The notes beneath the pieces are model-generated. The model saw nothing but the letters and a program-made list of their open reading frames with translations. It was not told where the DNA came from and did no database searches. The translations under genes were made by a program, and so were the position numbers. From GCA-2683135 sp964507445 (GTDB taxonomy: Bacteria; Planctomycetota; GCA-002687715), in NCBI GenBank assembly GCA_964507445.1, contig CAZDQF010000001.1, positions 434,001-498,000 on the forward strand: DNA of 64,000 nucleotides, read 5' to 3'. This document shows, piece after piece, positions 43,364-51,923 of the stretch; the first letter of the stretch is position 1, and each line of letters starts with the position of its first letter.

Positions 43364-44929
43364 ATGAAGACCATCGTTACCCTCTCCATTCTCGCCCTCC
43401 TGGTGGCCCCTCAGCTGTTGCCGGGACAGGACACCCCCATCGCCGACGCCAAGAAGCAGGTCTCCGCGGAGGTCCTCAAGTTCGAGGAACACGTGGTCAC
43501 CCTCGCCAACCCGTTCTTCGAGGGGCGCGTCCCCGGCACCAACGGCATGAAGGTGGCCCGGGACTACATGGAGTTCTGGTTCAAGCAGTACGGCCTGGTC
43601 CCGGCGTTCAACGGTGAGGACGGCAGCCCCAACGGGAGCTGGCTGCAGCCGTTCCCCATGGGCGGCTCCGCCAAGGTCACCTCCGAGAGCATGACCGTGA
43701 ACGGCAAGACCCTCGCTCCGGAGAAGGACTTCGTCGCGCTCACCAGCGGCGGCTCCGGCGACATCAGCGCGCCCCTGGTCTTCTGCGGATACGGCATCCG
43801 TCGGGGTCCGGACGGGTTCCAGAGCGTGCCGGACGACGCCGACCTGAACGACAAGGTGGCGGTCATCTTCAGTCACGAGCCCATGAAGGCGGACGGCACC
43901 AGCCAGTGGGCCACGGACCGCCGCCCCTGGTCCCGCCGCCGCCTCACCCGCTTCAAGGCCCGCGCCCTCGGACAGATGGGCGCCAAGGCCGTCATCGTCG
44001 TCAGCGCCCCGGGGGTCAAGGACGCCTCCGCCGGAGAGCTGGAGCGCGGACGGGCGAGCCGACGCTCCAACAACGCCATCCCGGTGGTCCACGTCACCAC
44101 CGCCGTCGGCGAGGCGCTCGCCAAGGGCTCGGGCAAGTCGCTCATGGCCCTCCGCGAGATGGCGGACAAGGGCACCGCCATGGTGCCCATGAAGGCCAAG
44201 GCGAAGATCTCCACCGAGGTCGAGATGGACCAGCTCATGGCCTACAACGTCGCCGGGATGATCCCCGGCCAGGGCAAGCTGAAGGACGAGATCGTCATCA
44301 TCGGCGCCCACCTGGACCACCTCGGCATGGGCTACTTCGGCTCCCGCTCCGGTCCCGGCAAGCTCCACCCCGGAGCTGACGACAACGCCACCGGCGCCGC
44401 CGCGGTCATCATGCTGGGCGAGCGTCTGGCCAAGTACTACAAGACCCTTCCGGCAGATCAGCCGAGGCGCTCCATCGTCTGCGTCGGATGGGACGCAGAG
44501 GAGTCCGGGCTGAACGGGTCCCGCTACTACGTCAACAACCCCATCGGCAAGATCGAGGACCACGCCCTCTGCATCAACTTCGACATGATCGGCCGAGTGG
44601 TGGAGAAGCGACTGACCTTCGCCGGCGCGGACTCGGGCACTGGCATGCAGGAGTGGCTCAAGCCGATCATGGAGGCCTGCCCCCTGACCCTGCGGACCAA
44701 CCGCGGCAGCGGTGGCTCGGACCACGCCTCCTTCATCTCCAAGCAGGTCCCGTATCTGTTCAGCATCAACGACCTGCACAACGACTACCACACGCCGCGG
44801 GACACCAGCGCCAAGATCAACTGCGTTGACGGCGTCCGGGTGGTGGACCTGTACGAGGCCATCGGCAAGAAGATCGCGACGCTGCCCGAGAAGCCCAAGT
44901 GGGCCGGGCGCAGCCGCCGGCGCCGCTGA
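43364..44929 (+). CDS. secreted M28 family aminopeptidase-like protein
   Basis: A 521-residue zinc peptidase. A signal peptide (about 1-21) and a long insert containing a PA-like domain (about 130-250) precede the M28 catalytic core. Candidate ligands and catalytic residues are His316 ('GAHLDHLG'), Asp339/Asp340 ('PGADDNATG'), Glu379/Glu380 ('WDAEESG'), Asp407 ('NFDMIG') and His476 ('DYHTPRDT'). Enzymes of this type remove N-terminal residues from peptides outside the cytoplasm. The C-terminus is strongly basic ('AGRSRRRR'). ATG 43364 starts the signal peptide; the open frame from 43295 adds nothing recognisable. A terminator hairpin follows the stop. Confidence 0.92.
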   Translation: MKTIVTLSILALLVAPQLLPGQDTPIADAKKQVSAEVLKFEEHVVTLANPFFEGRVPGTNGMKVARDYMEFWFKQYGLVPAFNGEDGSPNGSWLQPFPMGGSAKVTSESMTVNGKTLAPEKDFVALTSGGSGDISAPLVFCGYGIRRGPDGFQSVPDDADLNDKVAVIFSHEPMKADGTSQWATDRRPWSRRRLTRFKARALGQMGAKAVIVVSAPGVKDASAGELERGRASRRSNNAIPVVHVTTAVGEALAKGSGKSLMALREMADKGTAMVPMKAKAKISTEVEMDQLMAYNVAGMIPGQGKLKDEIVIIGAHLDHLGMGYFGSRSGPGKLHPGADDNATGAAAVIMLGERLAKYYKTLPADQPRRSIVCVGWDAEESGLNGSRYYVNNPIGKIEDHALCINFDMIGRVVEKRLTFAGADSGTGMQEWLKPIMEACPLTLRTNRGSGGSDHASFISKQVPYLFSINDLHNDYHTPRDTSAKINCVDGVRVVDLYEAIGKKIATLPEKPKWAGRSRRRR

Positions 44930-44937
44930 TCACGACG

Positions 44938-44965
44938 CCCCGCCTCCTCTCGAGAGGGGGCGGGG
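44938..44965. terminator. GC-rich bidirectional terminator hairpin
   Basis: Bases 44938-44949 pair with 44954-44965 (one G-T wobble) around a TCGA-type tetraloop, giving a 12-bp GC-rich stem. It sits 9 bases after the M28 stop and 9 bases before the pyrE stop on the other strand. Confidence 0.7.
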
Positions 44966-44974
44966 GGCGCTCCC

Positions 44975-45526
44975 CTACACCGGCAGGTCCTCGCGACCGA
45001 AGATGGACTCGAGTTCGTAGCCGGCTCCGCGGAACGCCTCCTGGGCACCCTCTCCGCGATCCACCAGGCAGATGATGCGGCGGATGTCCCCGCCGGCGGC
45101 GCGCACGATCTCCGCCGCCGCCAGGGTCGACCCCCCGGTGGTGGTGGTGTCCTCCACCAGAGCCACCGGCATCCCGTCTCGAAACGCCCCCTCCACCTGA
45201 CGGCCCAGGCCGTGCTTCTTGGCCTCCTTGCGCACGAAGAAGCCGAGGAGGTGATCGGTGGCCGGGTTGGCTGCGGCGGCGGACAGGATGGACGACACCA
45301 GGGGCACCGCCCCCACCGCCATGCCGCCGACTCCCTCCACCGCCGGTCCCTGGGACAGCTTCTCCAGGAACAGCTGGCCGGCCAGGGCCACCCCCTTGGG
45401 GCGCATCATGGTCTGGCGAAGGTCGAGATAGAAATCGCTCTCCCGACCGCTGGCCAGGATGACCTTGCGGCGCTGGAAGGACACCTCGAGGATCAGCTCG
45501 AGCAGCTCGGATCTCGGGTCGGACAC
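44975..45526 (-). CDS. pyrE: orotate phosphoribosyltransferase
   Basis: A 183-residue type I phosphoribosyltransferase of pyrimidine synthesis, converting orotate and PRPP to OMP. 'VALVEDTTTTGGST' near 120-133 is the PRPP-binding motif, 'ASGRESDFYLDLRQTMMRPKG' near 25-45 the family N-terminal region, and 'GFFVRKEAKKHG' near 95 the catalytic loop. Length fits PyrE. The start codon is GTG 45526, 4 bases after the metG stop, so metG and pyrE form an operon. A terminator hairpin follows. Confidence 0.94.
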   Translation of the reverse strand: MSDPRSELLELILEVSFQRRKVILASGRESDFYLDLRQTMMRPKGVALAGQLFLEKLSQGPAVEGVGGMAVGAVPLVSSILSAAAANPATDHLLGFFVRKEAKKHGLGRQVEGAFRDGMPVALVEDTTTTGGSTLAAAEIVRAAGGDIRRIICLVDRGEGAQEAFRGAGYELESIFGREDLPV

Positions 45527-45530
45527 GGCT

Positions 45531-47111
45531 TCAGGCCTCCGGTTGATAACGGGCGAACAGGGGCTCGCCCTTGCCGATGGAGGTGCCGGCCACGCCGCCC
45601 CCCCACCGGGTCCAGTCAGAAAAGGAGTCGGTCCCCACCGCCTCCGGGTCCTCCAGGCCCCAGCGGTTCCACAACTCCCCCATGGCCTGGGGCAGGATCG
45701 GACGCAGCAGCATGGAGCCGATCCGCACCCCCTCGGCGCAGCTGTAGAGGATGGACCCGACGGCGCCGGCCTGGGACGGGTCCTTGGCCAGCTTGAACGG
45801 CTTGGTGCGATCGATGTACCCGTCCACGGCGCGGAACACGTCCACGGAGGACTCCGTCGCCACGTCCAGACGCGACGTCTCCATGGCGGCGGTGTACCGA
45901 CCCACGGCGTCTGCCACGGCTGCGCGCAGCTCCTCCGTACCGTCCACCTCCTCGGAACACTCCGGCAGGACGCCGTCGCAGTACTTGCCGATCATGCTGG
46001 AGACGCGGCTGGCGCCGTTGCCCACCACGTTGGCCAGCTCCTTGTTGTAGGCCTCCACGAACCGGGCCTCGGCGAAGTCACGGTCACCGGTCCCGATGGG
46101 GCCGTACCCGGCGAGGAAATACCGCAGGGCGTCGAGGCTGAAGGTCTCGATGTAGCCCTGGATCATCTCCAGATCCACGAAGTTGCCGAGACTCTTGCTC
46201 ATCTTGCGCCCCTCGGCGATCCAGAAGCTGTGGGCGCACACCTGACCCGGCAGCCTGACCCACTCGTTGCCAGGGACCTTGGCCAGGGCCATGAGCATGG
46301 CGGGCCAGATGGCCGCGTGGAACCAGAGGATGTCCTTGGCCAGGGTGTGGATGTCCGCGGGCCAGAACGCACGGCGCTCCTCGTCGTCCACCGTGGTCAG
46401 GTAATTGAACAGGGCGTCGATCCAGACATAGATGGTGTGACCGGGGTCTCCGGGGACCGGGATCCCCCAGTCACCGGCGCCGGTCCGGGAGATGGGCACG
46501 TCCTGCAGCCCCTCCCGGATGCGGCCCACCAGCTCGTTGCGACGGGCCTCGGGCACGACGAAGTCCGGGTGGCTCTCCAGGTGCTGCAACAACGCCTCGG
46601 AGTAGGCGCTCAGCCGGAAGAAGTAGTTCTTCTCCGACTTCTTGACCAGGGGCTTGCCGTTGATGGAGGACTTGAAGTCCGACTCCCGGGCCTTGTTCTC
46701 CGGGACGTACTCCTCCTGCCCCGCGTCGTACCACCCCTCGTACTCGCCCAGGTAGACGTCACCGGTCTCCATCAGCTGGGTCACGTAACCGGTGACCCGG
46801 TCCTTGTGGCGGTCCTCGCTGGTCCGGATGAAGTCGTCGTTGGTCATCCGCAATTCAGCGAAGGTGTCCCGGAAGCAGGACGCGTTGCGATCCGCCCACT
46901 CCTGCGCCGTCACCCCGTTCTCCGCCGCCTTGTCCGCCACCTTGGCGGCGTGCTCGTCGGTCCCCGTCAGGAAGAACACCTCCCGGCCCCTCAGGCGCAT
47001 GTAGCGCGCCAGCACGTCCGCCACCGTGGTGGTGTAGACATGGCCGATGTGGGGCCGGTCGTTGACGTAGTAGATGGGCGTGGTGATGTAGTAGCGGTTC
47101 CCGTCGGACAT
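45531..47111 (-). CDS. metG: methionyl-tRNA synthetase
   Basis: A 526-residue class I synthetase charging tRNA(Met). 'YYVNDRPHIGHVYT' carries HIGH (21-24) and 'GRKMSKSLGNF' is KMSKS (303-307). The connective region (about 115-145) has no C-x-x-C knuckle, so this is the zinc-free short form. There is also no C-terminal tRNA-binding OB domain. ATG 47111 lies nine bases after a TAGAAT element with no Shine-Dalgarno. It is transcribed with pyrE and divergently from the isochorismatase-fold gene. Confidence 0.96.
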   Translation of the reverse strand: MSDGNRYYITTPIYYVNDRPHIGHVYTTTVADVLARYMRLRGREVFFLTGTDEHAAKVADKAAENGVTAQEWADRNASCFRDTFAELRMTNDDFIRTSEDRHKDRVTGYVTQLMETGDVYLGEYEGWYDAGQEEYVPENKARESDFKSSINGKPLVKKSEKNYFFRLSAYSEALLQHLESHPDFVVPEARRNELVGRIREGLQDVPISRTGAGDWGIPVPGDPGHTIYVWIDALFNYLTTVDDEERRAFWPADIHTLAKDILWFHAAIWPAMLMALAKVPGNEWVRLPGQVCAHSFWIAEGRKMSKSLGNFVDLEMIQGYIETFSLDALRYFLAGYGPIGTGDRDFAEARFVEAYNKELANVVGNGASRVSSMIGKYCDGVLPECSEEVDGTEELRAAVADAVGRYTAAMETSRLDVATESSVDVFRAVDGYIDRTKPFKLAKDPSQAGAVGSILYSCAEGVRIGSMLLRPILPQAMGELWNRWGLEDPEAVGTDSFSDWTRWGGGVAGTSIGKGEPLFARYQPEA

Positions 47112-47120
47112 GATGCGGGC

Positions 47121-47126
47121 ATTCTA
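47121..47126 (-). promoter_or_regulatory. -10-like TAGAAT for metG-pyrE
   Basis: TAGAAT on the minus strand ends nine bases before ATG 47111. Confidence 0.55.
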
Positions 47127-47156
47127 CGGCGGGAGGCGCGAGACAGAAGGCGCGGG

Positions 47157-47162
47157 TAGAGT
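47157..47162 (+). promoter_or_regulatory. -10-like TAGAGT, leaderless start
   Basis: TAGAGT ends exactly six bases before ATG 47169. No ribosome site is present. Confidence 0.55.
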
Positions 47163-47168
47163 ACCGCC

Positions 47169-47867
47169 ATGAAACGACCCGGCTCCGCCCTGGCCGCGGC
47201 CGCCCTGTGCCTGCTCGCCGGGTGCGCCGCGACGCCCCCGCCGGGGGCGCCCCTCCCCCCTCGAGCCCGCGCCGACGACGTCGCCGTGATCCTCATCGAC
47301 GCCCAACCGGCCTTCTTCAGCATCATGCACGGCCCGCGGGAGCCGGTGGAAGAGCGCCTCCGACAGCTGCTGCTGCTGACGGATCTCTACCAACTACCGT
47401 TGCTCGCCACCTTCGAACACGATCCGGAACGAAACGGCTGGCTCCCGGAGTCCCTGGAGGCCGTGTTCCCCGCCCATGGCGACCGGATGGTCAAGCGCTC
47501 CTTCGACTGCTGCCGGGAGCCCGCGGTGAGGGCGGCCCTGGAGGACCTGCGCCGATCCTGCAATCAGGTGGTGGTGGCGGGGGCGGAGACCGACGTCTGC
47601 GTGCTGCAGTCGTGCCTCGGTCTCGTGGAGATGGGATTCGAGGTCTTCCTGCTGGAGGACTGCTTGTTCACCCACGAGCCCAACATCCAACCGGCGCTCC
47701 GTCGGCTGAGGGACGCCGGGGTCACCCCGTCCACCTACAAGACCCTCTACTTCGAGCTGGTCGGCGGCGTCGGCCAGCCGAAGGATGACCCGGAACGGGC
47801 GGCCCGACGGAGACGACTGGCCGGCCAGTTGATCTCCCCCTACGACCTGTCTCCCTGGCGACGTTGA
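47169..47867 (+). CDS. lipoprotein isochorismatase-fold cysteine hydrolase
   Basis: A 232-residue protein. A good lipobox 'LLAGC' places the lipidated cysteine at residue 19. The following domain is an isochorismatase-like hydrolase with the complete catalytic triad: Asp44 ('LIDAQ'), Lys109 ('MVKRSFD') and Cys144 ('GAETDVCVLQ'). Members hydrolyse amides, ureides or similar small molecules (nicotinamide, carbamoyl compounds), usually in the cytoplasm; an exported, lipid-anchored form is unusual. Its 3' end overlaps the convergent pseudouridine synthase gene by 28 bases. Substrate unknown. Confidence 0.85.
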   Translation: MKRPGSALAAAALCLLAGCAATPPPGAPLPPRARADDVAVILIDAQPAFFSIMHGPREPVEERLRQLLLLTDLYQLPLLATFEHDPERNGWLPESLEAVFPAHGDRMVKRSFDCCREPAVRAALEDLRRSCNQVVVAGAETDVCVLQSCLGLVEMGFEVFLLEDCLFTHEPNIQPALRRLRDAGVTPSTYKTLYFELVGGVGQPKDDPERAARRRRLAGQLISPYDLSPWRR

Positions 47868-48604
47868 AGGTCGTTCCGGCCCGCCGACAAGGCCTCCACC
47901 TCCACCTTGGAGAGCGGCCGATGGGCGCCCCTTGGCAGCTCACCAAGCTTCACCGCACCGACGCGGACGCGATGGAGCACCAGCACGGGGTGCCCCACCT
48001 TGGCGCACATGCGACGGATCTCCCGGTTGCGCCCCTCCGTCAGGGTGATCACCAGGTCCGTCGCCCTCGGGATCCGGTCACGGACGGTCACCCTGGCCCC
48101 GGCGGTCTTCAGGTCGCCGATTCGCAGGGGGGCGCGGAGCTGCCTCAGGGCCAGGTCCGGGATGCGCCCCTTCACCCGAACCTCATAGGTCTTCTCGATC
48201 CCGTGACGAGGGTGGGCGACCTTCTCTGCGAAGCCGCCGTCGTTGGTCACCAGGATGAGCCCGGTGGAGTCCGCGTCCAGGCGCCCCACGGTGTAGAGCC
48301 GCTCATCGAATCCGCCGATCCGATCGATCACCCGTCGCCCCCGGTCCTCTTCCCCGTTGGTGCAGACAACGCCGGAGGGCTTGTGGAACGCCAGGTGGAC
48401 CGTACGCCGCAGCCCCACCGGCTCCCCGTCCACGGTGACCTTCTGGCGACCGGGGTCCACCAGGATCCCCGTGGGTGGAACGGGGGCCCCGTCCACCTCC
48501 ACGTGGCCGTCGCGGATCAGCTCCTCCGCCTTGCGGCGGCTGCAGACCCCGGCCATGGCGAGGAAGCGGCTCAAGCGCACGAGTTTGGCGTCGTCCCGAC
48601 TCAC
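47840..48604 (-). CDS. rRNA/tRNA-type pseudouridine synthase, RsuA/RluB family
   Basis: A 254-residue RNA-modifying enzyme. An N-terminal S4 RNA-binding domain (about 8-55, 'RLSRFLAMAGVCSRRKAEELI') leads to the catalytic domain with 'GRLDADSTGLILVTNDG' near 105-121, whose first aspartate is the catalytic residue. 'NREIRRMCAKVGHPVLVLHRVRVG' near 210 is the closing family motif. It most likely modifies a single uridine in 16S or 23S rRNA; RsuA, RluB and RluE cannot be separated by eye. Of two adjacent GTG codons I chose 48604, because TAGCAT ends six bases before it. Confidence 0.9.
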   Translation of the reverse strand: MSRDDAKLVRLSRFLAMAGVCSRRKAEELIRDGHVEVDGAPVPPTGILVDPGRQKVTVDGEPVGLRRTVHLAFHKPSGVVCTNGEEDRGRRVIDRIGGFDERLYTVGRLDADSTGLILVTNDGGFAEKVAHPRHGIEKTYEVRVKGRIPDLALRQLRAPLRIGDLKTAGARVTVRDRIPRATDLVITLTEGRNREIRRMCAKVGHPVLVLHRVRVGAVKLGELPRGAHRPLSKVEVEALSAGRNDLQRRQGDRS

Positions 48605-48610
48605 CACCGC

Positions 48611-48616
48611 ATGCTA
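48611..48616 (-). promoter_or_regulatory. -10-like TAGCAT, leaderless GTG start
   Basis: TAGCAT on the minus strand ends six bases before GTG 48604 (three before GTG 48607). Confidence 0.5.
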
Positions 48617-48678
48617 CCCGGAGGTTGACTCGGGGTTCTCCCGCGGACACCCTGAGCAGCCCAAGGAGAAGTGAACCC

Positions 48679-50106
48679 ATGCGCACCCTGACCGCCCTGA
48701 CCATCCTCGGCCTCACGCTGAGTCCCGCCCAGGACAAGCCCAACGTGGTGTTCATCCTCGCCGATGACCTGGGCTACGGAGAGGCCGGCTGCTACGGCCA
48801 GGAGAAGATCAAGACCCCCCACATCGATCGCCTGGCGGTGGAGGGCATGCGGTTCACCCAGCACTACGCAGGAGCACCGGTCTGCGCTCCGTCCCGCTGC
48901 GTGCTCATGACCGGGCGCCACCTCTCCCGGGCGTGGATCCGAGGCAACAAGCCCGTACGACCTGAGGGCCAATGGCCCATCCCAGCCGAGGCCGTGACCG
49001 TCGCCGAGGTCATGAAGGGCGCCGGCTACGCCACCGGCGCCATGGGCAAGTGGGGCCTCGGGCCCGTTGGCTCATCCGGCGACCCCAACTCTCAGGGCTT
49101 CGACCTCTTCCACGGTTACAACTGCCAACGAGAGGCCCACAGCTACTACCCCACGCACCTCTGGCTCAACGACCAGCGCCACATCCTGGACAACCACCCG
49201 TTCAAGGCGCACCAACGGGTGAAGGAGGCACCAGCCAGCTACGCCCGGTACTACGGCAACGAGTACGCGCCGGACATCATGCTGCGCTCCGCCCGGGCGT
49301 TCATCCGCCGCAACAAGAACGAGCCGTTCTTCCTCTACCTGCCCTTCGTCGAACCCCACGTGGCCATGCAACCTCCCCAGGAGTGGGTCGACCGCTACCC
49401 GAAGGAGTGGGACGACAAGCCGTACCTCGGGCACCGCAGCTACCTCCCGCACCCGCGGCCGAGGGCGGGCTACGCCGCCATGATCAGCGACCTGGACGAG
49501 CACGTGGGATCGGTGGTGGGTCTGCTGGACGAGCTCGGCCTGTCGGAACGAACCCTGGTGATCTTCACCAGCGACAACGGACCTACGCACGACGTCGGCG
49601 GGGCGGACACGGTGTTCTTCGACAGCGCCGGCCCCCTGCGAGGGCGCAAGGGCAGCGTCTACGAAGGCGGCCTCCGGGTGCCCGCCATCGCGCGCTGGCC
49701 TGGGAAGATCCAGGCAGGGTCCACCACGGACCACATCTCCGGGTTCCAGGACCTCCTCCCCACCCTGGCCGAGTTGACGGGAAGCGAGGTCCCGGAGGGT
49801 GTGGACGGGATCAGCTACCTGCCCACGCTGCTCGGAACACCCGGGCAACAACAGCACGACCACCTGGTCTGGGAGTTCTTCGGCTACCGGGGCCAGCAGG
49901 CGGTCCGCGCAGGCAAGTGGAAGGCCGTCCGGCGCGACCTCCACAAGGGCAACAAGACCGTGGAGCTCTACGACCTGGATGCGGACATGGCCGAGGCCAA
50001 CGACGTGTCCGGGCAACACCCGGACGTGGTGCGGAGGCTCACCCGGGTGATGGAGACCGTGCGCACGCCCAACCCGGACTTCCCGGTGAAGATGCTCGAC
50101 GGCTGA
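48679..50106 (+). CDS. secreted sulfatase (arylsulfatase A-like)
   Basis: A 475-residue type I sulfatase. Signal peptide about 1-18; Asp29-Asp30 in 'FILADDLGYGEAGC' bind calcium; the formylglycine motif is C69-A-P-S-R73, followed by 'LMTGRH'. 'MGKWGLG' near 120, 'FTSDNGPTHDVGG' near 298 and 'GRKGSVYEGGLRVPAIARWPG' near 325 complete the site. It belongs to a different sulfatase subgroup from the one at 3288-4664 (CAPSR instead of CSPTR). ATG 48679 has AAGGAG eleven bases upstream, an ordinary leadered start. Glycan substrate unknown. Confidence 0.94.
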   Translation: MRTLTALTILGLTLSPAQDKPNVVFILADDLGYGEAGCYGQEKIKTPHIDRLAVEGMRFTQHYAGAPVCAPSRCVLMTGRHLSRAWIRGNKPVRPEGQWPIPAEAVTVAEVMKGAGYATGAMGKWGLGPVGSSGDPNSQGFDLFHGYNCQREAHSYYPTHLWLNDQRHILDNHPFKAHQRVKEAPASYARYYGNEYAPDIMLRSARAFIRRNKNEPFFLYLPFVEPHVAMQPPQEWVDRYPKEWDDKPYLGHRSYLPHPRPRAGYAAMISDLDEHVGSVVGLLDELGLSERTLVIFTSDNGPTHDVGGADTVFFDSAGPLRGRKGSVYEGGLRVPAIARWPGKIQAGSTTDHISGFQDLLPTLAELTGSEVPEGVDGISYLPTLLGTPGQQQHDHLVWEFFGYRGQQAVRAGKWKAVRRDLHKGNKTVELYDLDADMAEANDVSGQHPDVVRRLTRVMETVRTPNPDFPVKMLDG

Positions 50107-50139
50107 GACCGGCGCGCTCCGTCACCGCAGGCCCCGTGA

Positions 50140-50145
50140 TATCAT
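50140..50145 (+). promoter_or_regulatory. -10-like TATCAT before GTG start of TPR gene
   Basis: TATCAT ends eight bases before GTG 50154. Confidence 0.5.
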
Positions 50146-50153
50146 CCGCCCCC

Positions 50154-51833
50154 GTGACACGACGAACGAAGACGGGACCGGTCGCGATGAAGGTGGCGAC
50201 CTGCCTCATGGCGGTGGCCGCGGGGCTCAGCTCCGGGTGCGGCGACGACACGGTGGAGCTGCCGCCGGTGGATCTGAGCGGCGCCGCTCCCGGCCTCGCC
50301 GAGCGATTGCAGGCAGCTCAGAAGATCCTGAGCCAGGAACCGGAAGACGCGGAGCGCTGGGGAGCGGTCGGTATCGTGCTCGACATCAACGGGCTGCAGA
50401 ACGCCGCCGTGCCCTACTACGCCCGGGCTCAGGAGCTGGCCCCCGATGACTGGCGCTGGCCGTACTTCCAGGGCATCTGCCTGCGGATCAGCGACCTCAA
50501 CGCAGCCACGCAGCAGCTCCTGAGAGCCAAGGACCTCAAGCCCGACTACCTCCCCGTACTGGTGGCCTGCGGCCGCGCCCTGGATCAGGTGGACCGGCGT
50601 GACGAGGCTCGAAAGGTGTTCCAACGGGCTGTTCAGACGGATCCCCGATGCGCCCCCGCCCTCGAAGGCCTGGCGGCGCTGCTCCTGGCCTCGGACAGGA
50701 CGGATCAGGCGGAGAGTCTCCTGCAAAGAGCGACCGCCGCGGCGCCTTACTACGCGCCGGCGTGGCGGCTACTGGCCCAGGTCCAGCAGAGACTGCGCAA
50801 GCCCAAGGACGCAGAACGGTCCCGCCGCTTCGCCTCCGTGGGCAACGACGACCTCCCGGTGCAGGACCCGGTCCGAGCCGAGCTGGCCCGCTCCCACGGC
50901 GTCCTGGTCGAACACAGCGTATCCCGCGAGCGCGCCGCCCTGGCCTCCGGCTCGCAATCCGCCGCCATCAGGCAATGGCAGGAGCATCTGGAGCGCGACC
51001 CGGAGTCCTCCGTCGCGCACCAACGGCTCTGCCGCCTCCACGTCCTCGCCGGCGACACCGAATCCGCGCGCCATCACCTGGACAAGGCGAGAGCGCTCGA
51101 CCCGGACTCCGGCGAACCGGACCTGAACTACGGCATCGCCCTGGTCAGTCGGGGCCGCATGGAAGACGCCGAGCCGCCGCTGCGGGCCGCCCTGGCCAGC
51201 GACCCGGAGCTGCACCGCGCCCGGGTCCACCTCGGCAGCCTGCTCTGCGCCACCGGGCGCGGCGCCGAAGGCGTCCCGCTGCTGCGTCAGGCCGTAGGCG
51301 AAGACCCCTTCGACGCCGACGCCCGCTACAACCTGGCCGTGGCGCAGGTGGAGGGAGGCGCCTCCGGGGAGGCGGTGGCCAACTTCGCGGTCCTGTCACA
51401 GCTGGCCCCGACCCATGATCGGGTGTTCGATCGGTGGGCCAGCGTCCTGCAACAATCCGGCAAGGACTCGGACGCCCTCTCCGTCCTGCGAAGCGGGCTG
51501 GAAGCCTCCCCCAACAACCTCTTCACCATCAACCAGCTGGCCTGGCTGCTCTCCACCGCCAGGGACCCGGGGGTGAGAGATGGCACGAAGGCCGTCGCCG
51601 CTGCCACCAGGCTCACCCGCACGGAACCCCGATCCCCTGTCTTCTTCGACACCCTCGCCGCCGCCCACGCCGAAGCGGGGCAGTTCGAACAGGCCGTGAA
51701 GGCGGCAGAGCACGCCATGAGCCTCGCCTCCGCCGCCCCGTCGGGGTCCGGCGCAGCCCAGTTGGCGGAGCGCATCCGCAGCCGGCTGGACTCCTGCTAC
51801 CGCGCCGACCGCCCCTGGCGCGGCCTCCCCTGA
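50154..51833 (+). CDS. TPR-repeat lipoprotein
   Basis: A 559-residue protein with a lipoprotein signal ('MAVAAGLSSGCGDD' region) and then tetratricopeptide repeats over almost the whole length. Clear units are 'WGAVGIVLDINGLQNAAVPYYARAQEL', 'ACGRALDQVDRRDEARKVFQRAV', 'LEGLAALLLASDRTDQAESLLQRAT' and 'LAAAHAEAGQFEQAVKAAEHAM'. No enzymatic domain is visible, so it is a protein-interaction module at the envelope. GTG 50154 gives a positively charged signal N-terminus ('TRRTK') and sits eight bases after TATCAT; ATG 50187 is an alternative start. The long open frame from 48972 is a shadow of the sulfatase. Confidence 0.85.
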   Translation: MTRRTKTGPVAMKVATCLMAVAAGLSSGCGDDTVELPPVDLSGAAPGLAERLQAAQKILSQEPEDAERWGAVGIVLDINGLQNAAVPYYARAQELAPDDWRWPYFQGICLRISDLNAATQQLLRAKDLKPDYLPVLVACGRALDQVDRRDEARKVFQRAVQTDPRCAPALEGLAALLLASDRTDQAESLLQRATAAAPYYAPAWRLLAQVQQRLRKPKDAERSRRFASVGNDDLPVQDPVRAELARSHGVLVEHSVSRERAALASGSQSAAIRQWQEHLERDPESSVAHQRLCRLHVLAGDTESARHHLDKARALDPDSGEPDLNYGIALVSRGRMEDAEPPLRAALASDPELHRARVHLGSLLCATGRGAEGVPLLRQAVGEDPFDADARYNLAVAQVEGGASGEAVANFAVLSQLAPTHDRVFDRWASVLQQSGKDSDALSVLRSGLEASPNNLFTINQLAWLLSTARDPGVRDGTKAVAAATRLTRTEPRSPVFFDTLAAAHAEAGQFEQAVKAAEHAMSLASAAPSGSGAAQLAERIRSRLDSCYRADRPWRGLP

Positions 51834-51850
51834 CCGCCCCTTCGAGGCGG
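51834..51850 (+). terminator. possible small hairpin after TPR gene
   Basis: CCGCC (51834-51838) pairs with GGCGG (51846-51850) directly after the stop. Only five base pairs and no T-tract. Confidence 0.25.
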
Positions 51851-51923
51851 AAAGGCTGGCCCCAGGTCCCCCCCAGTGGGCACAATGGTCAGGTCACCCG
51901 TCCCGACACCGAAGGAGCACCCC

